This document shows, piece after piece, positions 1-9,230 of a stretch of DNA of 64,000 nt. The notes under the pieces are model-generated. The model had not been told where the DNA came from, did no database searches, and saw nothing but the letters and a program-made list of their open reading frames with translations. The position numbers were made by a program, and so were the translations under genes. The stretch is from Propionicimonas sp. (GTDB lineage: Bacteria > Actinomycetota > Actinomycetes > Propionibacteriales > Propionibacteriaceae). How positions within the stretch are numbered: the stretch's first letter is position 1; each line of letters starts with the position of its first letter. Location: the NCBI GenBank assembly GCA_013791955.1, contig VMSW01000007.1:744001-808000 (forward strand), given 5' to 3'.

Positions 1-588
1 CTCGCCGCTGAGTTGGCCGCCGGCCCGTTGAAGGGGCTGCGACTAGGCATTCTGCACGGCCAGCTAGCCAGTGACGCCAAAGATGAGGCGATGGCCGCCT
101 TTGCCGCTGGCGCGCTCGATGTGCTCGTCGCCACCACGGTCATCGAGGTGGGGGTGGATATTCCGAACGCCACCATGATGGTGGTCTGGGATGCCGACCG
201 GTTTGGGATTTCCCAGCTACACCAGCTCCGGGGACGAATCGGCCGCGGCAGCCACCCGGGGGTGTGTCTGCTGATCACCACGGTGGCCCCCGGTGAGCCG
301 GCCCGTGATCGTCTGGACGCAGTAGCTGCGACCCGGGACGGGTTCCGCCTGGCCGAGCTCGACCTTGAGCAGCGCCGCGAGGGCGACGTCCTGGGAGCAG
401 TTCAAGCTGGCAGCCGGTCAAGCCTGCGATTGCTGCGGGTGCTCGACCATGCCGAGGTGATCGCCTTGGCCCGCGACCTGGCAATCGAGGCTGTCTCCCG
501 TGACCCGGGACGGGCCGTCCCAGGCTTCGCAGACGCCGTGCGCGCCACCGAGTTGCTCACCAGCGGAGACTGGCTCGAACACAGTTGA
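1..588 (+). CDS. recG: ATP-dependent DNA helicase RecG, C-terminal part (5' end outside window)
   Basis: This is the last 195 codons of RecG, the helicase that regresses stalled replication forks and branch-migrates Holliday junctions. The reading frame is open from base 1, so the gene begins upstream of the window. The second RecA-like helicase lobe is visible, with an ATTVIEVGVD motif and helicase motif VI (QLRGRIGRG, about residues 75-83). The C-terminal wedge-contact region follows. The adjacent rsmD and coaD genes are the usual actinobacterial neighbours. UvrD/PriA-type helicases lack this motif combination, so the assignment is firm despite truncation. Confidence 0.93.
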   Translation, partial: LAAELAAGPLKGLRLGILHGQLASDAKDEAMAAFAAGALDVLVATTVIEVGVDIPNATMMVVWDADRFGISQLHQLRGRIGRGSHPGVCLLITTVAPGEPARDRLDAVAATRDGFRLAELDLEQRREGDVLGAVQAGSRSSLRLLRVLDHAEVIALARDLAIEAVSRDPGRAVPGFADAVRATELLTSGDWLEHS

Positions 589-624
589 GCCACCATGGCC
601 CGCAGCCAACTAGGCTGGCCGATT

Positions 625-1212
625 GTGACCAGGATCATTGCCGGCACCTGCAAAGGGCATCGGCTCCGCACGCCAGCGACTTCGGCTACCCGTCCCACTA
701 CTGACCGGGTCCGGGAGGCGGCATTTTCGGTGATTGCTGATTGGGCTGGCACCGGCGGTGAGCCCAGCGCCGAAATGCTGGCCGGATTGTCCTTCCTCGA
801 TCTGTACGCGGGCTCGGCTGCGGTCGCGCTTGAAGCCGCGAGTCGGGGTGCCGAGCCGGTGCTGGCAGTCGAATCGGTGGGCGCGGTGTCCGCGCTGGCC
901 AAGGGGAACGCCCAAGCCACTGGTTTGAAGGTGAAGATGGTCACAGCGAAGGTGGAGAAATGGCTAGCCACACCGGCTTCGCAGCCTTTCGACGTGGTGT
1001 GGGCAGACCCGCCATATGCGGTCGAGAACGCCGAGGTGGAGCGGGTGGTTTCCTTGCTCGAGCAGGGCTGGCTGGCCCCGGATGGACTGCTGGTCCTCGA
1101 GCGCTCATCAAGGGATGAGCCACCACAACTGCCAGTTGCACTAACGCGGACCTGGCTTCGGCGTTACGGTGAGACAACCCTGTACTTCGCGATGAAGGAA
1201 GAAACTTGTTAG
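625..1212 (+). CDS. rsmD: 16S rRNA (guanine(966)-N(2))-methyltransferase RsmD
   Basis: This is an SAM-dependent methyltransferase of 195 residues that modifies G966 of 16S rRNA in the 30S subunit. The start of the protein, TRIIAGTCKGHRL, is the family's standard N-terminus. An FLDLYAGSAAVALEA SAM-binding motif and the catalytic DPPY motif (residues 128-131) are present. The GTG at 625 was chosen because it begins the conserved MTRIIAG block. An in-frame ATG at 595 would add ten residues and has no ribosome binding site. The gene overlaps the TTG start of coaD by seven bases, so the two are probably translationally coupled. Confidence 0.93.
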   Translation: MTRIIAGTCKGHRLRTPATSATRPTTDRVREAAFSVIADWAGTGGEPSAEMLAGLSFLDLYAGSAAVALEAASRGAEPVLAVESVGAVSALAKGNAQATGLKVKMVTAKVEKWLATPASQPFDVVWADPPYAVENAEVERVVSLLEQGWLAPDGLLVLERSSRDEPPQLPVALTRTWLRRYGETTLYFAMKEETC

Positions 1213-1697
1213 CCGTCTGCCCAGGTTCGTTCGATCCGATCACAAACGGGCATCTGGACGTGATCACTCGCGCCGCGGCGATCTTCGACGATGTGCTGGT
1301 GGCCGTCGGGCAGAACTCGACCAAGCAGTACCTGTTCAGTCTCGCTGAGCGGGTGGAACTGGTTGGCGCCTGCACCGCTCACCTACCCAACGTCCGCGTA
1401 GAGGAGCTCACCGGCCTGCTGGTGGACTTCGTGAAGGAGCGGGGTGGCCGGGTTTTGGTTAAAGGGGTACGGTTTGCCGCTGACTTTGAATTTGAACTGC
1501 AGATGGCGAATCTGAACTCAGCTGTTGGTGGGGTCGAGACTTTGATCTTGCCTTCGGCGTCACAGTGGTCGACTCTGTCTTCCACGATGGTTCGGGAAAT
1601 CGCGGTCCACGGAGGGGATGTGTCCAGCTTTGTGCCGGACGCCGTGGCCGCGCGCATCCGGCTCAAGTCCGCAGGAGAGGAGAGGGCCGATGGTTGA
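1206..1697 (+). CDS. coaD: Pantetheine-phosphate adenylyltransferase (CoaD)
   Basis: CoaD transfers AMP from ATP to 4'-phosphopantetheine, the penultimate step of coenzyme A synthesis. The 163-residue length is normal for the family. The nucleotidyltransferase motif TNGH (T/HxGH, residues 13-16), the phosphopantetheine site near VGQNSTKQYLFS, and the SSTMVRE motif near residue 125 are all visible. The start is TTG at 1206, placed five bases after AAGGAAG and inside the end of rsmD. The 3' end overlaps the next gene by eight bases. Confidence 0.95.
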   Translation: MLAVCPGSFDPITNGHLDVITRAAAIFDDVLVAVGQNSTKQYLFSLAERVELVGACTAHLPNVRVEELTGLLVDFVKERGGRVLVKGVRFAADFEFELQMANLNSAVGGVETLILPSASQWSTLSSTMVREIAVHGGDVSSFVPDAVAARIRLKSAGEERADG

Positions 1698-2187
1698 TCG
1701 GACTGAAGGGGTACTTAACCAGTTACGCGAAGTCGTGGCCGGCGCTAAATCGGTGCCGATGTCCGCGTCCTGCATGATCAACAGGGCTGAACTGCTGTCC
1801 CTGATTGACAAAGCGATGGTCGCCTTGGCCGAAGACGTCCAAGAGGCACATCGAGTAACCGCAACTTCACTGGAGACCCTTGAACGGGCCCATGCCGAGG
1901 CGCAACAGATCGTGGCGGCCGCTGAAGACCGGGCTGTTTATCTGGCTACCCAGGATCAAGTGTTCGAGGAAGCCCAGCGCAAGGCCACCGCCTTGGAGCA
2001 GAAGGCCCTTGCCGATGCTGAGGCGCTGCGCCGTGAGGCCGATTCCTACGTCGATTCCCGGATCGCGACCTTCGAGGCCAGCCTGCACAAGACCATGTCG
2101 CAGGTGCGGACGATGCGGGAACGGTTGGCTCGCCGATCCTCACTTGACGACGACTCCACCAGAGCTCTGCCCAAGCTTGAAGACTGA
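1690..2187 (+). CDS. sepIVA: SepIVA-like DivIVA-domain coiled-coil protein
   Basis: The product is a 165-residue, strongly helical protein rich in Ala, Glu and Arg. Its central portion (about residues 55-145) has the heptad pattern of a DivIVA-type coiled coil. In mycobacteria the gene at this position in the coaD/DUF177/rnc neighbourhood encodes SepIVA, an essential septation factor that acts at the inner membrane and division site. The assignment rests on that synteny and the coiled-coil architecture, not on a catalytic motif. The ATG at 1690 follows an AGGAGAGGAGAGG ribosome binding site. ATP-synthase b-like annotations of such proteins are usually artefacts of the coiled coil. Confidence 0.7.
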   Translation: MVDRTEGVLNQLREVVAGAKSVPMSASCMINRAELLSLIDKAMVALAEDVQEAHRVTATSLETLERAHAEAQQIVAAAEDRAVYLATQDQVFEEAQRKATALEQKALADAEALRREADSYVDSRIATFEASLHKTMSQVRTMRERLARRSSLDDDSTRALPKLED

Positions 2188-2204
2188 CCCGCCCACCTCA
2201 CTAT

Positions 2205-2222
2205 CGGCGGCTTTTGCCGCCG
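2205..2222 (+). terminator. Small GC hairpin between sepIVA and the DUF177 gene
   Basis: CGGCGGC and GCCGCCG form a perfect 7-bp stem around a TTTT loop. There is no T-run after it, so it may be a weak or attenuating terminator or an RNA-stability element rather than a full stop. Confidence 0.35.
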
Positions 2223-2289
2223 CAGCATGTGCCTTGGTAGAGTTCGTCGTTGGTTATGACGCTGCCGAGCTATGTCGAAGGGAACCGTC

Positions 2290-2847
2290 GTGACTCCCCA
2301 TCTGCTAGACCCGCGTTCCGGGCTTGTCCTGGACACTCGTGATTTGAGTCGTCGGCCTGGTGTGATGAAGGAGATCACTCGGGTCGCGGAGGCACCATCG
2401 GATCTCGGCATCGAAGTAATCGGGGTGCCACCCGGCTCACCCATCGAGTTCGACCTCAGGTTGGAATCGGTGGTGGAAGGGGTGCTGGTCACCGGATCCG
2501 CTAAGGTCCAACTTCGCGGTAGCTGTACGCGCTGTCTGGAAGAGATCGCCTCGAGCGAGGAGATCGATATCCAGGAGCTGTTCTGTTACCCGGGCAAGGA
2601 ACTTGGCGATGAGGAGGCCAGCCGCATCGAGGGCGATTTGATCGACCTCGAACCCGTCCTGCGGGACGCGGTGGTGCTCGATTTGCCGTTTACGCCGTTA
2701 TGTCGTCCGGACTGCGCCGGGTTGTGCCCTGACTGTGGGGCCAATCTGAACGCCGACCCGGATCACATTCATGATGAGTCGATCGATCCTCGATGGACTT
2801 CTCTGGCGGAATGGACGCAAGAGCAGACGACGAAGAACAAGGAGTGA
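2290..2847 (+). CDS. DUF177 (YceD-type) protein upstream of rpmF
   Basis: The 185-residue protein belongs to the DUF177/YceD family, which almost always sits next to rpmF. Plant and E. coli members are linked to 23S rRNA accumulation. Cysteines occur as CTRC in the middle and as a C-terminal CRPDCAGLCPDCG cluster, consistent with a zinc site. GTG at 2290 is preferred because GAAGGGA lies six bases upstream. An in-frame ATG at 2272 would overlap that Shine-Dalgarno sequence. The 3' end is four bases before the GTG of rpmF, so co-translation is likely. Confidence 0.82.
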   Translation: MTPHLLDPRSGLVLDTRDLSRRPGVMKEITRVAEAPSDLGIEVIGVPPGSPIEFDLRLESVVEGVLVTGSAKVQLRGSCTRCLEEIASSEEIDIQELFCYPGKELGDEEASRIEGDLIDLEPVLRDAVVLDLPFTPLCRPDCAGLCPDCGANLNADPDHIHDESIDPRWTSLAEWTQEQTTKNKE

Positions 2848-2851
2848 CCCC

Positions 2852-3043
2852 GTGGCCGTCCCCAAGCGGAAAATGTCCCGTGCTAACACCCGGGCCCGCC
2901 GTTCCCAGTGGAAGACCACTGCACCGACGCTGGTGACCTGTGCCAACGCCGCTTGCGGGGCTGTGCATCTGCCGCACACGGTTTGCCCTGCGTGCGGTCA
3001 GTATGGCCCTCGGGCCGCCCGCCGTCAGGTTCTCGAGTCCTGA
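2852..3043 (+). CDS. rpmF: 50S ribosomal protein L32
   Basis: L32 is a small structural protein of the large ribosomal subunit. The protein has 63 residues and the hallmark N-terminus [17 protein letters not shown] and a CPAC pair provide four cysteines, so this is the zinc-containing form rather than the Cys-free paralog that some actinobacteria use under zinc limitation. The GTG start has AAGGAG seven bases upstream. It lies between the DUF177 gene and rnc, a standard arrangement. Confidence 0.95.
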   Translation: MAVPKRKMSRANTRARRSQWKTTAPTLVTCANAACGAVHLPHTVCPACGQYGPRAARRQVLES

Positions 3044-3047
3044 CGTC

Positions 3048-3764
3048 ATGCCGGATGCTTCCGGCGAAAGCGCGACCCACGGTCGCGCCTTACAGCTGAT
3101 TGAGCAGTTGGGGATCGATCTCGACCCCCAACTGTTTCAGCTCGCCATGACCCATCGCTCCTTTGCCTACGAGCATGGTGGCCTGCCGCACAACGAGCGG
3201 CTTGAGTTCCTTGGCGACGCCGTCCTTGGCGTTGTGGTGACCGAACACCTCTACCGCACCTATCCCGACCTTCCCGAGGGCCGGTTGGCAAAGCTGCGCG
3301 CCGCGGTGGTGAATGCTCACAGCCTTGCTGATGTGGCCCGCGATCTCGATCTCGGCTCCCAGATCCGGTTGGGGCGTGGCGAGCAGAGCACCGGTGGGGC
3401 CGACAAGTCCTCCATTCTGGCCGATTCGCTGGAGGCGTTCCTGGGTTCGGTGCTGATCTCGGCTGGACGCGACAGCGCCGACCGGCTGATCCGACACCTC
3501 TTTGACCCGCTGGTTGCTGAGGCTGCCGCACTGGGTGCGGGACTGGACTGGAAGACCAGCCTCCAAGAGCTCGCCGCCGACCGTGATCTTGGTCTGGTCA
3601 GCTATCGGATCACCGAATCCGGCCCGGACCACGACAAGCGCTTTGAGGCGATTGCGGTCGTAGCTGGCAACTCTTTCCCGCCTGGTCGCGGCACTTCAAA
3701 GAAGCAGGCCGAACAGGGCGCAGCCGAGCACGCCTTCAACGTGCTGGCGGCCCAACCCGTCTGA
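3048..3764 (+). CDS. rnc: Ribonuclease III
   Basis: RNase III cleaves double-stranded RNA in rRNA precursors and structured mRNAs. The 238-residue protein has the signature NERLEFLGD at residues 49-57, the catalytic D and E in the second helical segment ([14 protein letters not shown]), and a C-terminal double-stranded RNA-binding domain from about residue 165 ending in [14 protein letters not shown]. The start ATG at 3048 follows rpmF by four bases. The stop codon overlaps the start of mutM. Confidence 0.95.
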   Translation: MPDASGESATHGRALQLIEQLGIDLDPQLFQLAMTHRSFAYEHGGLPHNERLEFLGDAVLGVVVTEHLYRTYPDLPEGRLAKLRAAVVNAHSLADVARDLDLGSQIRLGRGEQSTGGADKSSILADSLEAFLGSVLISAGRDSADRLIRHLFDPLVAEAAALGAGLDWKTSLQELAADRDLGLVSYRITESGPDHDKRFEAIAVVAGNSFPPGRGTSKKQAEQGAAEHAFNVLAAQPV

Positions 3765-4615
3765 TGCCCGAGCTTCCCGAGGTCGAAGTGGTTCGGCTCG
3801 GCCTAGCTGGTGCCATCCCCAATCGCAGGATCGCCGAGGTTTCGGTGCTCCATCCCCGGCCGGTGCGCCGTCATGTTGGGGGAGCCGACGACTTCGCGTC
3901 CAGCCTGACAGGGCGCAGCTTCGGCGTACCGCGACGGCGCGGGAAGTACCTGTGGTTGCCATTTGCTGACGGAGACGCGCTGATGGCCCATCTGGGTATG
4001 AGCGGCCAGTTTCGGCTGGACGATCCCGGTAGCCCGTTGCCCCCGCAATGCCGGGTGGTGATTGCTTTCACTGACGGCGGGACCGAGCTGCGATTCGCTG
4101 ACCAGCGGATGTTCGGTGGCCTGTGGGTGAGCGCGGGCGGTGCTGATGGTCCAACCGAGATCGCCCACATCGCTGCCGACCTGTTCGACGATTCGCTCGA
4201 CCTGGACGCGTTGTCGGCAGTCATCACCACCAAGCGAAGCGGGATCAAGCGGGTACTGCTGAACCAGACGGTGGTTTCCGGCATCGGCAACATCTATGCC
4301 GACGAGGCGCTTTGGCGAGCGCGGCTCCACTACGACACCCCCGCCAACCAACTCAGCCAGGCCGAGGCGCTCGACCTGCTGGAGGCCGCCAGGCAGGTAA
4401 TGGCGGCAGCTCTTGCCGAAGGTGGCACTTCCTTCGACGCCCTCTATGTGAATGTGAACGGGTCGGTCGGTTACTTCGGACGTTCGCTGGCCGCCTATGG
4501 CCGGGCGGATCTTCCTTGTGATCGATGCGGCCAGCCAATCGTGCGGGAGGCCTTCATGAACCGGTCTTCCTATCGCTGCCCTGGCTGTCAGCCGCGTCCG
4601 AGCGCCGTCGGCTGA
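3764..4615 (+). CDS. mutM: Formamidopyrimidine-DNA glycosylase (Fpg/MutM)
   Basis: MutM excises 8-oxoguanine and formamidopyrimidines and nicks the abasic site. The 283-residue protein begins MPELPEVE, in which Pro2 becomes the nucleophile after Met removal and Glu3 is the catalytic acid. A C-terminal zinc finger is formed by C252, C255, C272 and C275. The start overlaps the rnc stop (TGATG). Endonuclease VIII paralogs of actinobacteria differ at the N-terminal PELPEVE block, so Fpg is the better call. Confidence 0.94.
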   Translation: MPELPEVEVVRLGLAGAIPNRRIAEVSVLHPRPVRRHVGGADDFASSLTGRSFGVPRRRGKYLWLPFADGDALMAHLGMSGQFRLDDPGSPLPPQCRVVIAFTDGGTELRFADQRMFGGLWVSAGGADGPTEIAHIAADLFDDSLDLDALSAVITTKRSGIKRVLLNQTVVSGIGNIYADEALWRARLHYDTPANQLSQAEALDLLEAARQVMAAALAEGGTSFDALYVNVNGSVGYFGRSLAAYGRADLPCDRCGQPIVREAFMNRSSYRCPGCQPRPSAVG

Positions 4616-4695
4616 ACCGCCGCCGTGAGCAAACCTCGCCGCGCTGGGCTGGTCCGGTGAGCTGGCGGACGCTTGGGCGTATATCCTTCGCAGTT

Positions 4696-5259
4696 GTGAG
4701 CCCCGCCAATCTGTACCAGCGCTATGGCCACGTTCTGAGGCAGTTCATCAAGTTCGGATTGGTGGGCGGCGCCGGGGTCGTGGTGAACATGATCGTGGCC
4801 ATCGCTATGAACAAGGCCAATGGCGGCACGGTGAACGCCCAACAGGTTTTGTTCGCCATTCCGGGCACTAGCTACAACTTCCGGTTCACTTCGCTGGTGT
4901 GGATCGTGGCGTTCCTCATCGCCAACGTCTTCAACTTCCAGCTGAACCGCTCCTGGACCTTTCGCGGCACGGCGAAGGCGCCCTGGTTCCACGAGTTTTG
5001 GCCGTTTCTGTTGGTTGGCAGCGTGGCCGCCCTGATCGGCCTGTTCGTGAAGATTGCCTTCACCAACCCGACCTCGCCGATCTACCTTCCCGAGCCCTGG
5101 TTCCACGAGAACGCTGGGTTGCGCTCACGGGAGTACTGGTCGCAGTTGCTCACGATCGTGGTGACCATGCCGATCAACTTCCTGGTCAACAAGCTGTGGA
5201 CCTTCCGGCACGTCCGCAGGCGTCATGCTGAGCGGATCGACGAAGCGGTGAGCGGCTGA
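4696..5259 (+). CDS. GtrA-like four-TM membrane protein
   Basis: The product looks like a GtrA/DPMS-family membrane protein. These small four-helix proteins are often linked to polyprenyl-phosphate-sugar translocation or cell-surface glycosylation. Hydrophobic segments follow FIKFGLVGGAGVVVN, and a conserved NFQLNRSWTF motif precedes the third segment with a matching NFLVNKLWTF near the C-terminus. Two GTG starts are possible, 4657 and 4696, and neither has a good ribosome binding site. The later one gives the typical family N-terminus. It lies two bases before smc, so it probably belongs to that transcript. Confidence 0.72.
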   Translation: MSPANLYQRYGHVLRQFIKFGLVGGAGVVVNMIVAIAMNKANGGTVNAQQVLFAIPGTSYNFRFTSLVWIVAFLIANVFNFQLNRSWTFRGTAKAPWFHEFWPFLLVGSVAALIGLFVKIAFTNPTSPIYLPEPWFHENAGLRSREYWSQLLTIVVTMPINFLVNKLWTFRHVRRRHAERIDEAVSG

Positions 5260-5260
5260 C

Positions 5261-8200
5261 ATGTACCTGAAGAGCCTGACGATGCGCGGTTTCAAGTCGT
5301 TCGCTTCCAGCACCACGATGGTCTTCGAGCCTGGCGTCACCTGCGTGGTCGGTCCGAACGGTTCGGGCAAGTCGAACGTGGTTGATGCGCTGGCCTGGGT
5401 AATGGGCGAGCAGGGTGCTAAGACCCTGCGTGGCGGCAAGATGGAAGATGTTATCTTCGCTGGCACGTCTGGACGGGCACCGTTGGGTCGAGCCGAAGTC
5501 GAACTGAAGATCGACAATTCCGACGGGGCATTGCCCATCGACTACACCGAAGTGACGATCAGCCGGACGATGTTCCGCAGCGGCGGCTCGGAGTATGCGA
5601 TCAACGGCACACCAGCCCGCCTGCTGGACGTCCAGGAGTTGCTCAGCGATTCCGGTATCGGCCGGGAGATGCACGTCATTGTTGGCCAGGGCCAACTCGA
5701 CTCGATCTTGCAGGCCACTCCGGAAATCCGCCGGGGCTTCATCGAAGAAGCCGCTGGTGTACTCAAACACCGCAAGCGCAAGGAGAAGGCCGAGCGCAAG
5801 CTCGAGTCGACCGCAGCCAATCTGAACCGGCTGAACGACCTGCTAGGCGAGATCCGCCGCCAACTGAAGCCGCTGGGCCGACAGGCCGAGGTGGCCCGGA
5901 AGGCCGCAGTGGTGCAGGCCGAGGTGCGCGACGCCAGGGCCAGGCTGCTGGCAGAAGATCTGGCCACGGCCAGTCAGGCTTTGGAATCGGATCTGGCCGC
6001 CGAGGCTGAGCTCAAGCAGCGACGGCTGCGGCTGGAGGAGCAGCTGACAGAGGCTCGCCAGGCTGAGCAGTTGGCAGAGGCCGCGGCCCAACAGGCGCTG
6101 CCGCGGCTGGCCGCGGCGCAGGAGACCTGGTATTCGTTGGCGGGCCTGGCCGAGCGCGTCTCGAGCACGGCGACGATCGCGGCCGAACGACTGCGCAATG
6201 CTGAGGCAATCGGCACCGAAGAGCGACCGGGTCGCGACCCGGAGGCAATCGAGCGCGAGGCGGCCGAAGTGGTGGCCGCCGAGGCCGAACTCGGCCACGA
6301 GATTGAGTCGCTCGCGGCGGCATTGACCGCGGCCACCGAGGCGCGGACGGTCGCCGAGGCTGCCCACACCGAAGCCGAACAGCAGTACGCGGCCCAGCAG
6401 CGCGCGATCGCCGATCGACGCGAGGGCCTGGCCCGGCTGATTGGTGAGGTAAATACGCTTCGCAGCCGGGTTGAGGCCGCCGCGTCCGAAATCGATCGGC
6501 TCGCCGAGGCTCGGGCCCAAGCCGATGAGCGAGGTGCGCAGGCCAAGCACCGGTTCGCCTCCTTGGAGACCCGGCTGGCCGGGCTGAGCGCTGGCGAGTC
6601 TGGTTTGGATGCCGCTTACGAGGTTGCTGCTGAAGCCGAGGCCAACGCCGAAGCCGAACGCAATCGGCTGACTGATGCCCTCCGGGCCGCCGCTGCCGAG
6701 CGGGGGGCGCTGGCTGCGCGCGCCGAAGCTCTGGCTCTGGGGCTCAACCAGCGCGACGGCGGCGCCGCCTTGCTGGCCGCCGGCAACCGGCTGGACGGCC
6801 TGCTGGGCTCGGTGGCGGCACTGATCAAGGTCAATCCCGGCGATCAGGTGGCGATTGCTGCTGCACTTGGTGCGGCCGCGGACGCGGTAGCGGTGACCGG
6901 GGTGGATGCCGCGGTCCGGGCCTTTGACCACCTGAAGACCGAGGATCTCGGCCGCGCGGGCCTGCTATTGGGCGGCGGGCCGAGTGAGGACCCGGCCAGT
7001 TGGCCGAAACTGCCGACTACAGCCCGCTGGGCCATCGACACGGTGGAGTGCGAAGAGCGCATGCGTCCGCCACTCCAACGTTTGCTTTTCAAGGTCGCGC
7101 TAGTGGCCGACCTAGCCACCGCCCGCGAGCTGGTGACCAAGCTGCCCGAAGTGAGCGCGGTTACCGCCGACGGCGACCTGCTGAGCTCCTGGTTTGCCGC
7201 AGGCGGTTCGGCTGGGCAGCCATCAGTGATCGAGGTTCAGGCCGCCCTCGACGAAGCCAACGCCAAGCTCGCCGCTGCCCAAACTGATGCTGAGCGGCTG
7301 CGCTTCGCCGTGGCTAAGGCCGAAGACGAGTTGGCAGCCGCCAAACAACGCGCGGAGGCTGCCCTAGCGCGGCTCCACGAATCCGACGCCGAGCATGGAG
7401 CCCTCGCCGAAGAGGCCGCCGAACTCAATCAGACCGTGCGAGCCGCGCTTGCTGAGGCGGGTCGGTTGAGCGAAGCAGCCCAGAATGCCGCCACGGCCAG
7501 AGAGCAGGGGTTGGCCAATCTCTCCGACCTGGAACGCCGCCTGGAACTGGCTGAGGCTCAAACCGAGTTGAGCGAGGCGGACCCGACCCAACGCGACCAC
7601 AGCTCTGATGTCGCTCGCGCAGCTCGGGCCGCCGAGATGGAGGCCCGGTTGGGCCTGCGTACGGTCGAAGAGCGGGCTAGGGCGTTGGCTGGCAGAGCTG
7701 AAAGCCTCACCCGAGCCGCCCAGGCTGAGCGGGACGCGCGAGCCAAGGCCGCAGCCAGACGGGAACAGTTGCGCCGCGAGGCGGAAACCGCCGCTTCGGT
7801 ACAGCTGGCCGCAACCTGGCTTGCCGGGCAGATCGGCAACTCCCGGGTGTTGGCCGAGGCCGAGCGCACTGCTGCCCAACAGGCCCGTGCCGCCGCCGAG
7901 GGCGAGTTGTCGGCTGCCCGTCAGCGCGGCCGCGAGCTGGCCAAGCAGTTCGAGGGCATGGTGGATACCGTCCACCGCGACGAGCTCGCCCGGGCTCAGC
8001 AGCAGATGAAGATCGAGGCGTTGGCCGAAAAGGCGCTGGCCGAGCTCGGCTTGGACGCGGCCGTGCTGTTGGCGGACTACGGGCCGCAGGTGCCCGTCCC
8101 GCTGCTGCTAGGACCCGACGGCGCACCGTTGGGCGTCGACGATGAGCCGCCAGAGCCGGTGCCTTACGTCCGTGCTGAGCAGGAGAAGCGGCTGCGCGCT

Positions 8201-8821
8201 GCCGAGCGGGACTTGGCGGTGCTGGGCAAGGTGAATCCGCTGGCGCTGGAAGAGTTCGAGGCAATGAGTGAGCGCCACGCCTTCCTGGCCGAGCAGTTGG
8301 TCGACCTGCGCAAGACCCGTGAAGACCTGATGGAGATCATCAGCGACGTCGACACCCGCGTGCAGGAGGTTTTTGCGGCCGCGTATGCCGACGTTGAGGC
8401 AGCTTTTGCCGACTCTTTCTCCCGGCTGTTCCCCGGCGGTGAGGGACGTCTGGTGCTCACCGAACCAGGGGAGTGGCTGACTACCGGAGTCGATGTCGAG
8501 GCCCGTCCCGCCGGTAAGAAGGTCAAGCGGCTTTCGTTGCTCTCTGGCGGTGAGCGCTCCCTGGTGGCGGTGGCCTTCCTGGTGGCCTTATTCAAGGCCA
8601 GGCCCAGCCCCTTCTACATCCTGGATGAGGTTGAGGCTGCCCTCGACGATGTGAACCTCGGCCGACTTCTGGAGATCTACCAGGAATTGCGCAACGACAG
8701 CCAGTTGCTGGTTATCACTCACCAGAAGCGGACGATGGAGATTGCCGACGCGCTTTATGGCGTGACGATGCGCGCAGACGGTGTCACTACGGTGATCAGC
8801 CAGCGGCTGAGGGAAAGCTGA
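5261..8821 (+). CDS. smc: Chromosome segregation protein SMC
   Basis: SMC is the ATPase of the bacterial condensin complex (SMC-ScpAB), which compacts and separates chromosomes. At 1186 residues it has the normal size. The Walker A motif GPNGSGKS is at residues 31-38, followed by the Q-loop region. Two long Ala/Glu/Arg-rich coiled-coil arms flank a glycine-rich hinge at roughly residues 500-680. The ABC signature LSGGE is near residue 1094 and the Walker B LDEVEAALDD near 1120. scpA and scpB are not in the window. Confidence 0.97.
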   Translation: MYLKSLTMRGFKSFASSTTMVFEPGVTCVVGPNGSGKSNVVDALAWVMGEQGAKTLRGGKMEDVIFAGTSGRAPLGRAEVELKIDNSDGALPIDYTEVTISRTMFRSGGSEYAINGTPARLLDVQELLSDSGIGREMHVIVGQGQLDSILQATPEIRRGFIEEAAGVLKHRKRKEKAERKLESTAANLNRLNDLLGEIRRQLKPLGRQAEVARKAAVVQAEVRDARARLLAEDLATASQALESDLAAEAELKQRRLRLEEQLTEARQAEQLAEAAAQQALPRLAAAQETWYSLAGLAERVSSTATIAAERLRNAEAIGTEERPGRDPEAIEREAAEVVAAEAELGHEIESLAAALTAATEARTVAEAAHTEAEQQYAAQQRAIADRREGLARLIGEVNTLRSRVEAAASEIDRLAEARAQADERGAQAKHRFASLETRLAGLSAGESGLDAAYEVAAEAEANAEAERNRLTDALRAAAAERGALAARAEALALGLNQRDGGAALLAAGNRLDGLLGSVAALIKVNPGDQVAIAAALGAAADAVAVTGVDAAVRAFDHLKTEDLGRAGLLLGGGPSEDPASWPKLPTTARWAIDTVECEERMRPPLQRLLFKVALVADLATARELVTKLPEVSAVTADGDLLSSWFAAGGSAGQPSVIEVQAALDEANAKLAAAQTDAERLRFAVAKAEDELAAAKQRAEAALARLHESDAEHGALAEEAAELNQTVRAALAEAGRLSEAAQNAATAREQGLANLSDLERRLELAEAQTELSEADPTQRDHSSDVARAARAAEMEARLGLRTVEERARALAGRAESLTRAAQAERDARAKAAARREQLRREAETAASVQLAATWLAGQIGNSRVLAEAERTAAQQARAAAEGELSAARQRGRELAKQFEGMVDTVHRDELARAQQQMKIEALAEKALAELGLDAAVLLADYGPQVPVPLLLGPDGAPLGVDDEPPEPVPYVRAEQEKRLRAAERDLAVLGKVNPLALEEFEAMSERHAFLAEQLVDLRKTREDLMEIISDVDTRVQEVFAAAYADVEAAFADSFSRLFPGGEGRLVLTEPGEWLTTGVDVEARPAGKKVKRLSLLSGGERSLVAVAFLVALFKARPSPFYILDEVEAALDDVNLGRLLEIYQELRNDSQLLVITHQKRTMEIADALYGVTMRADGVTTVISQRLRES

Positions 8822-8907
8822 GTGTTGCTAGAAACTCGCTGAGGGCGCTTTGGTGCTGGAATTCGTGAGGCATACTTGGCCATGGTTCTGTTTTGAAAGG
8901 CTAACTT

Positions 8908-9186
8908 GTGTTGCTCGCCTGGGTCTCCACTGGAGTGATCCTGCTGATCGCGGTTGCGGTGATCGCCGTAGTTGCTGTTGGTATGAACGGGTCGATGGCT
9001 GAGCGCGCGCCCGAGTTGGCCGATGTGATGGCCAGTACCGCTCGTCATCTCAACGGTGACGCCGAACCGCCCAAGGTGCTGGTCGAACTTTTCGAGGAGA
9101 TCCCAGAGCTCCGGCCGTCGGCTCGCAGCGCAGAATCTGCCCCGATGTTCGGCACTGAGCCAGCTGCGGGAACAGACCGGCGCTGA
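8908..9186 (+). CDS. Small single-pass membrane protein of unknown function
   Basis: This 92-residue protein was not recognised. It has one hydrophobic segment (about residues 4-26) followed by a soluble tail. The GTG start has GAAAGG seven bases upstream, and the gene sits alone between smc and ftsY in the same direction. The tail has an acidic EELFEEIPEL-like patch but no catalytic motif. It could be a small envelope or division accessory protein, but nothing in the sequence demonstrates that. Confidence 0.6.
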   Translation: MLLAWVSTGVILLIAVAVIAVVAVGMNGSMAERAPELADVMASTARHLNGDAEPPKVLVELFEEIPELRPSARSAESAPMFGTEPAAGTDRR

Positions 9187-9230
9187 GACCCACCGCAAGT
9201 TTGCGCGGTAAGGCCGCCTAGAATCCGTGC